Assembly (NCBI RefSeq): GCF_037991315.1
Contig: NZ_CP150300.1
Coordinates: 3,596,001-3,660,000, forward strand
DNA: 64,000 bases
From: Paenibacillus sp. FSL H8-0079
GTDB lineage: Bacteria; Bacillota; Bacilli; Paenibacillales; Paenibacillaceae
Direction: 5' to 3'
A program made the translations under genes and the position numbers. Below the pieces are notes generated by a model. It saw nothing but the letters and a program-made list of their open reading frames with translations. It was not told where the DNA came from and searched no databases. This document shows positions 62,529 to 64,000 of the stretch, piece by piece (the first letter of the stretch is position 1; every line of letters begins with the position of its first letter).

Positions 62529-64000
62529 TCAACGCCCCGTTGCTCTCAGAATGTCGTAGATCGTTTCACTGAACACGCGACCTGGAACGTTGCCTAGAGC
62601 AATGGGTTTGTTGTCACCATAGTAATAATATTGCTTGTTATTCGGTTTGAAGAAATGAAGGGATTCCAGGGTAATGTCATCCAATCCCTCGTAATACGTG
62701 ATGCTCGTACCGCTGAATTGCAATTCTGCAACAAGATCTCCGTACTCTTTATAAAATTCATGATACCAGCCGCCGTCCTGTGCCGGTCCTTTGATCCAAC
62801 CGTATTTCTCCAGTGCTTTGGGGAAAGCCGTTGGTGAAAAATCAGACTCGGGCAGATGATCGTATTCATTCTTCGTTTTATCCTCATCTTCTGGCTGGTG
62901 AATCTCACGATTCAATTGCTCGAATGGCTGCTTGATCTCGTAATCCTCCAACTGCGTTGTCCAACCTTCAAGCGTTGCCTGATCCAGTTCCAACGGGTGT
63001 ATAAGTCCCACTTGCGCATCCGAAGGCAGATCGACCTCATCTTCATCCACAGAATTGAAGGTGCCGTCCTCCATATAACGGAAGGTGCTGATCAGAGCGC
63101 CATCCTCATACGTTCCCCAGATCAGACCAACAGCAAATTTTTGCATGATTACATTTTGTACAAACAATGCTTTCCACTCATCGGCAGACCACAGACGTTG
63201 CTTGGACAATGACTCTTCCAGACGCTGCGCCTGAATGTTAACCATGGATTTGAGATCTTTTTTCAGCTGTGTGAAACGTGCCTTGGACTGCGCTGCCAAT
63301 TCAGGATCATCTTTCTGTGCAGGAGCAGGCAGACTCTTCACGGATTTGCCCGTTTCTTCATTTAAGACAACGACTTGTAAGTCTCCATTGACCTTAACCA
63401 GGAAGGAACGCTCTCCGTAACTCAGCTGCATGGTTCCTTTTTCATCAAAACCAAGTGTGGTGACCAGCCGATCCTCCAGTTGTTCCGAGGTAAGTCCCAT
63501 ATTATCGGCTGCAAGTTGCAATGCTTCTTCTGCTGCACCTTTCACCTGACGGTTCTTCACGCCACGTTTGATCTTGTCAATCGCCATAAGAGCGGATGGA
63601 TCTTTCAGATAAGCGAGCACTTTTACAGCATCTGCTGCAATCGCGCCACGACTGTTTTCTGTCCATTCCTTAATTTGCGGAGCCAGAATATTCACAATCT
63701 GAATATCGCCAAAGAGTGCTGATACATACATCACCCATTTCTCTTTTGCAGGAGCACCTTCCTGAATCCAGACCTGGAGCAGTTCACTTGCAAAACGAGC
63801 GAGCGATGACTCACTTACGTAATCTCGTAATTCATTCAACCGTTCATTAGGACCGGATGTATGATCCAATGATTGGACCAAAGCATACTGTTTAATCCGG
63901 TCATCTAAAGGCTGATTGTCTTCAATACGTATCAGTGAAGGGAGATCTTTCAAGGACAACCAGCTCAGTCTCGACAACTTTTTGGCATCCGCCTGATCAG
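62529..64000 (-). CDS. DUF4132-like protein, C-terminal part (5' partial at window edge)
   Basis: The minus frame is open to the last base (Asp-Gln-Ala-Asp-Ala-Lys-Lys upstream of the TTG at 63977), so the gene begins outside. About 490 residues are visible: helical HEAT-like repeats at first (YAADAVKVLAYL-like IAADAVKVLAYLKDPSALMA), then a DUF4132 module (FAVGLIWGTYEDGALISTFR, YMEDGTFNSVDEDEVDL ... LIHPLELDQATLEGW ... DYEIKQPFEQLNREIH) and a C-terminal strand pair (ITYYEGLDDITLESLHFFKP). Role unknown; E. coli MolR/YehI-like proteins share the domain. First gene of the SWIM cluster seen here. Confidence 0.75.
   Translation of the reverse strand, partial: DQADAKKLSRLSWLSLKDLPSLIRIEDNQPLDDRIKQYALVQSLDHTSGPNERLNELRDYVSESSLARFASELLQVWIQEGAPAKEKWVMYVSALFGDIQIVNILAPQIKEWTENSRGAIAADAVKVLAYLKDPSALMAIDKIKRGVKNRQVKGAAEEALQLAADNMGLTSEQLEDRLVTTLGFDEKGTMQLSYGERSFLVKVNGDLQVVVLNEETGKSVKSLPAPAQKDDPELAAQSKARFTQLKKDLKSMVNIQAQRLEESLSKQRLWSADEWKALFVQNVIMQKFAVGLIWGTYEDGALISTFRYMEDGTFNSVDEDEVDLPSDAQVGLIHPLELDQATLEGWTTQLEDYEIKQPFEQLNREIHQPEDEDKTKNEYDHLPESDFSPTAFPKALEKYGWIKGPAQDGGWYHEFYKEYGDLVAELQFSGTSITYYEGLDDITLESLHFFKPNNKQYYYYGDNKPIALGNVPGRVFSETIYDILRATGR

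Overview
The window reads as chromosomal DNA of a low-GC Gram-positive spore-former, most likely a Paenibacillus. Grounds: a secreted protein anchored by three SLH domains, stalk (copper-amine-oxidase-N-like) domains, a collagen-like surface protein, WG-repeat and DUF4179 proteins, strong GGAGG ribosome sites and many GTG/TTG starts. No rRNA, tRNA or CRISPR array was seen.

Layout. 1-6.1 kb: the end of a large SLH surface protein, an Asp-nucleophile alpha/beta hydrolase divergent from a LysR regulator, and an ABC-F ATPase. 6.1-24 kb: a mosaic of small stress and metabolism genes (TetR, MerR, LysR-type control, SDRs, quinone oxidoreductases, GNATs, a flavin monooxygenase, DegV). Several promoters here share a GAACGATCGTTC-like palindrome, which suggests one TetR-type regulator controls several loci; one TetR gene has been reduced to its first 18 codons. 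24-28 kb: a collagen-like stalk protein followed by decayed genes and an EamA exporter with a leader terminator. 28.4-32.1 kb: a beta-glucoside PTS permease plus 6-phospho-beta-glucosidase operon. 32.5-34.1 kb: TetR and a Cys-nucleophile hydrolase, divergent across a palindrome. 35-37 kb: an ECF sigma factor fused to a long YcdB-like domain, then a tyrosine-recombinase remnant. 37.6-40 kb: GntR plus ilvD. 41.2-47.5 kb: an AT-rich accessory island bounded by IS fragments and dispersed repeats. It holds a GIY-YIG/TPR protein, a PLD-nuclease protein, a Shedu-like nuclease, a helicase remnant and two unrecognised genes; a phage-defence island is the best reading. 48.3-49.0 kb: an ORF-less group II intron on the minus strand, directly downstream of a terminator. 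49-64 kb, all minus strand: an iron-siderophore uptake cluster (lipoprotein, two exporter-fold ABC proteins, AraC regulator, Fur box), a WG-repeat protein, an ECF sigma/anti-sigma pair, and a DUF4132/SWIM cluster running off the end.

The most unusual structure is a dispersed intergenic repeat built on the core GGACAAGAAC. Full copies (about 160 bp, at 34.7 and 40.4 kb) combine a terminator hairpin, a 20-bp inverted repeat, two direct repeats of 29-bp period and a terminal palindrome. Partial copies lie at 13.0, 19.2, 24.1, 25.6/26.0, 32.3, 37.3, 40.7 and 47.5 kb, often exactly where a gene has lost one end. I do not recognise this family. All calls come from reading the sequence; no database search was possible.
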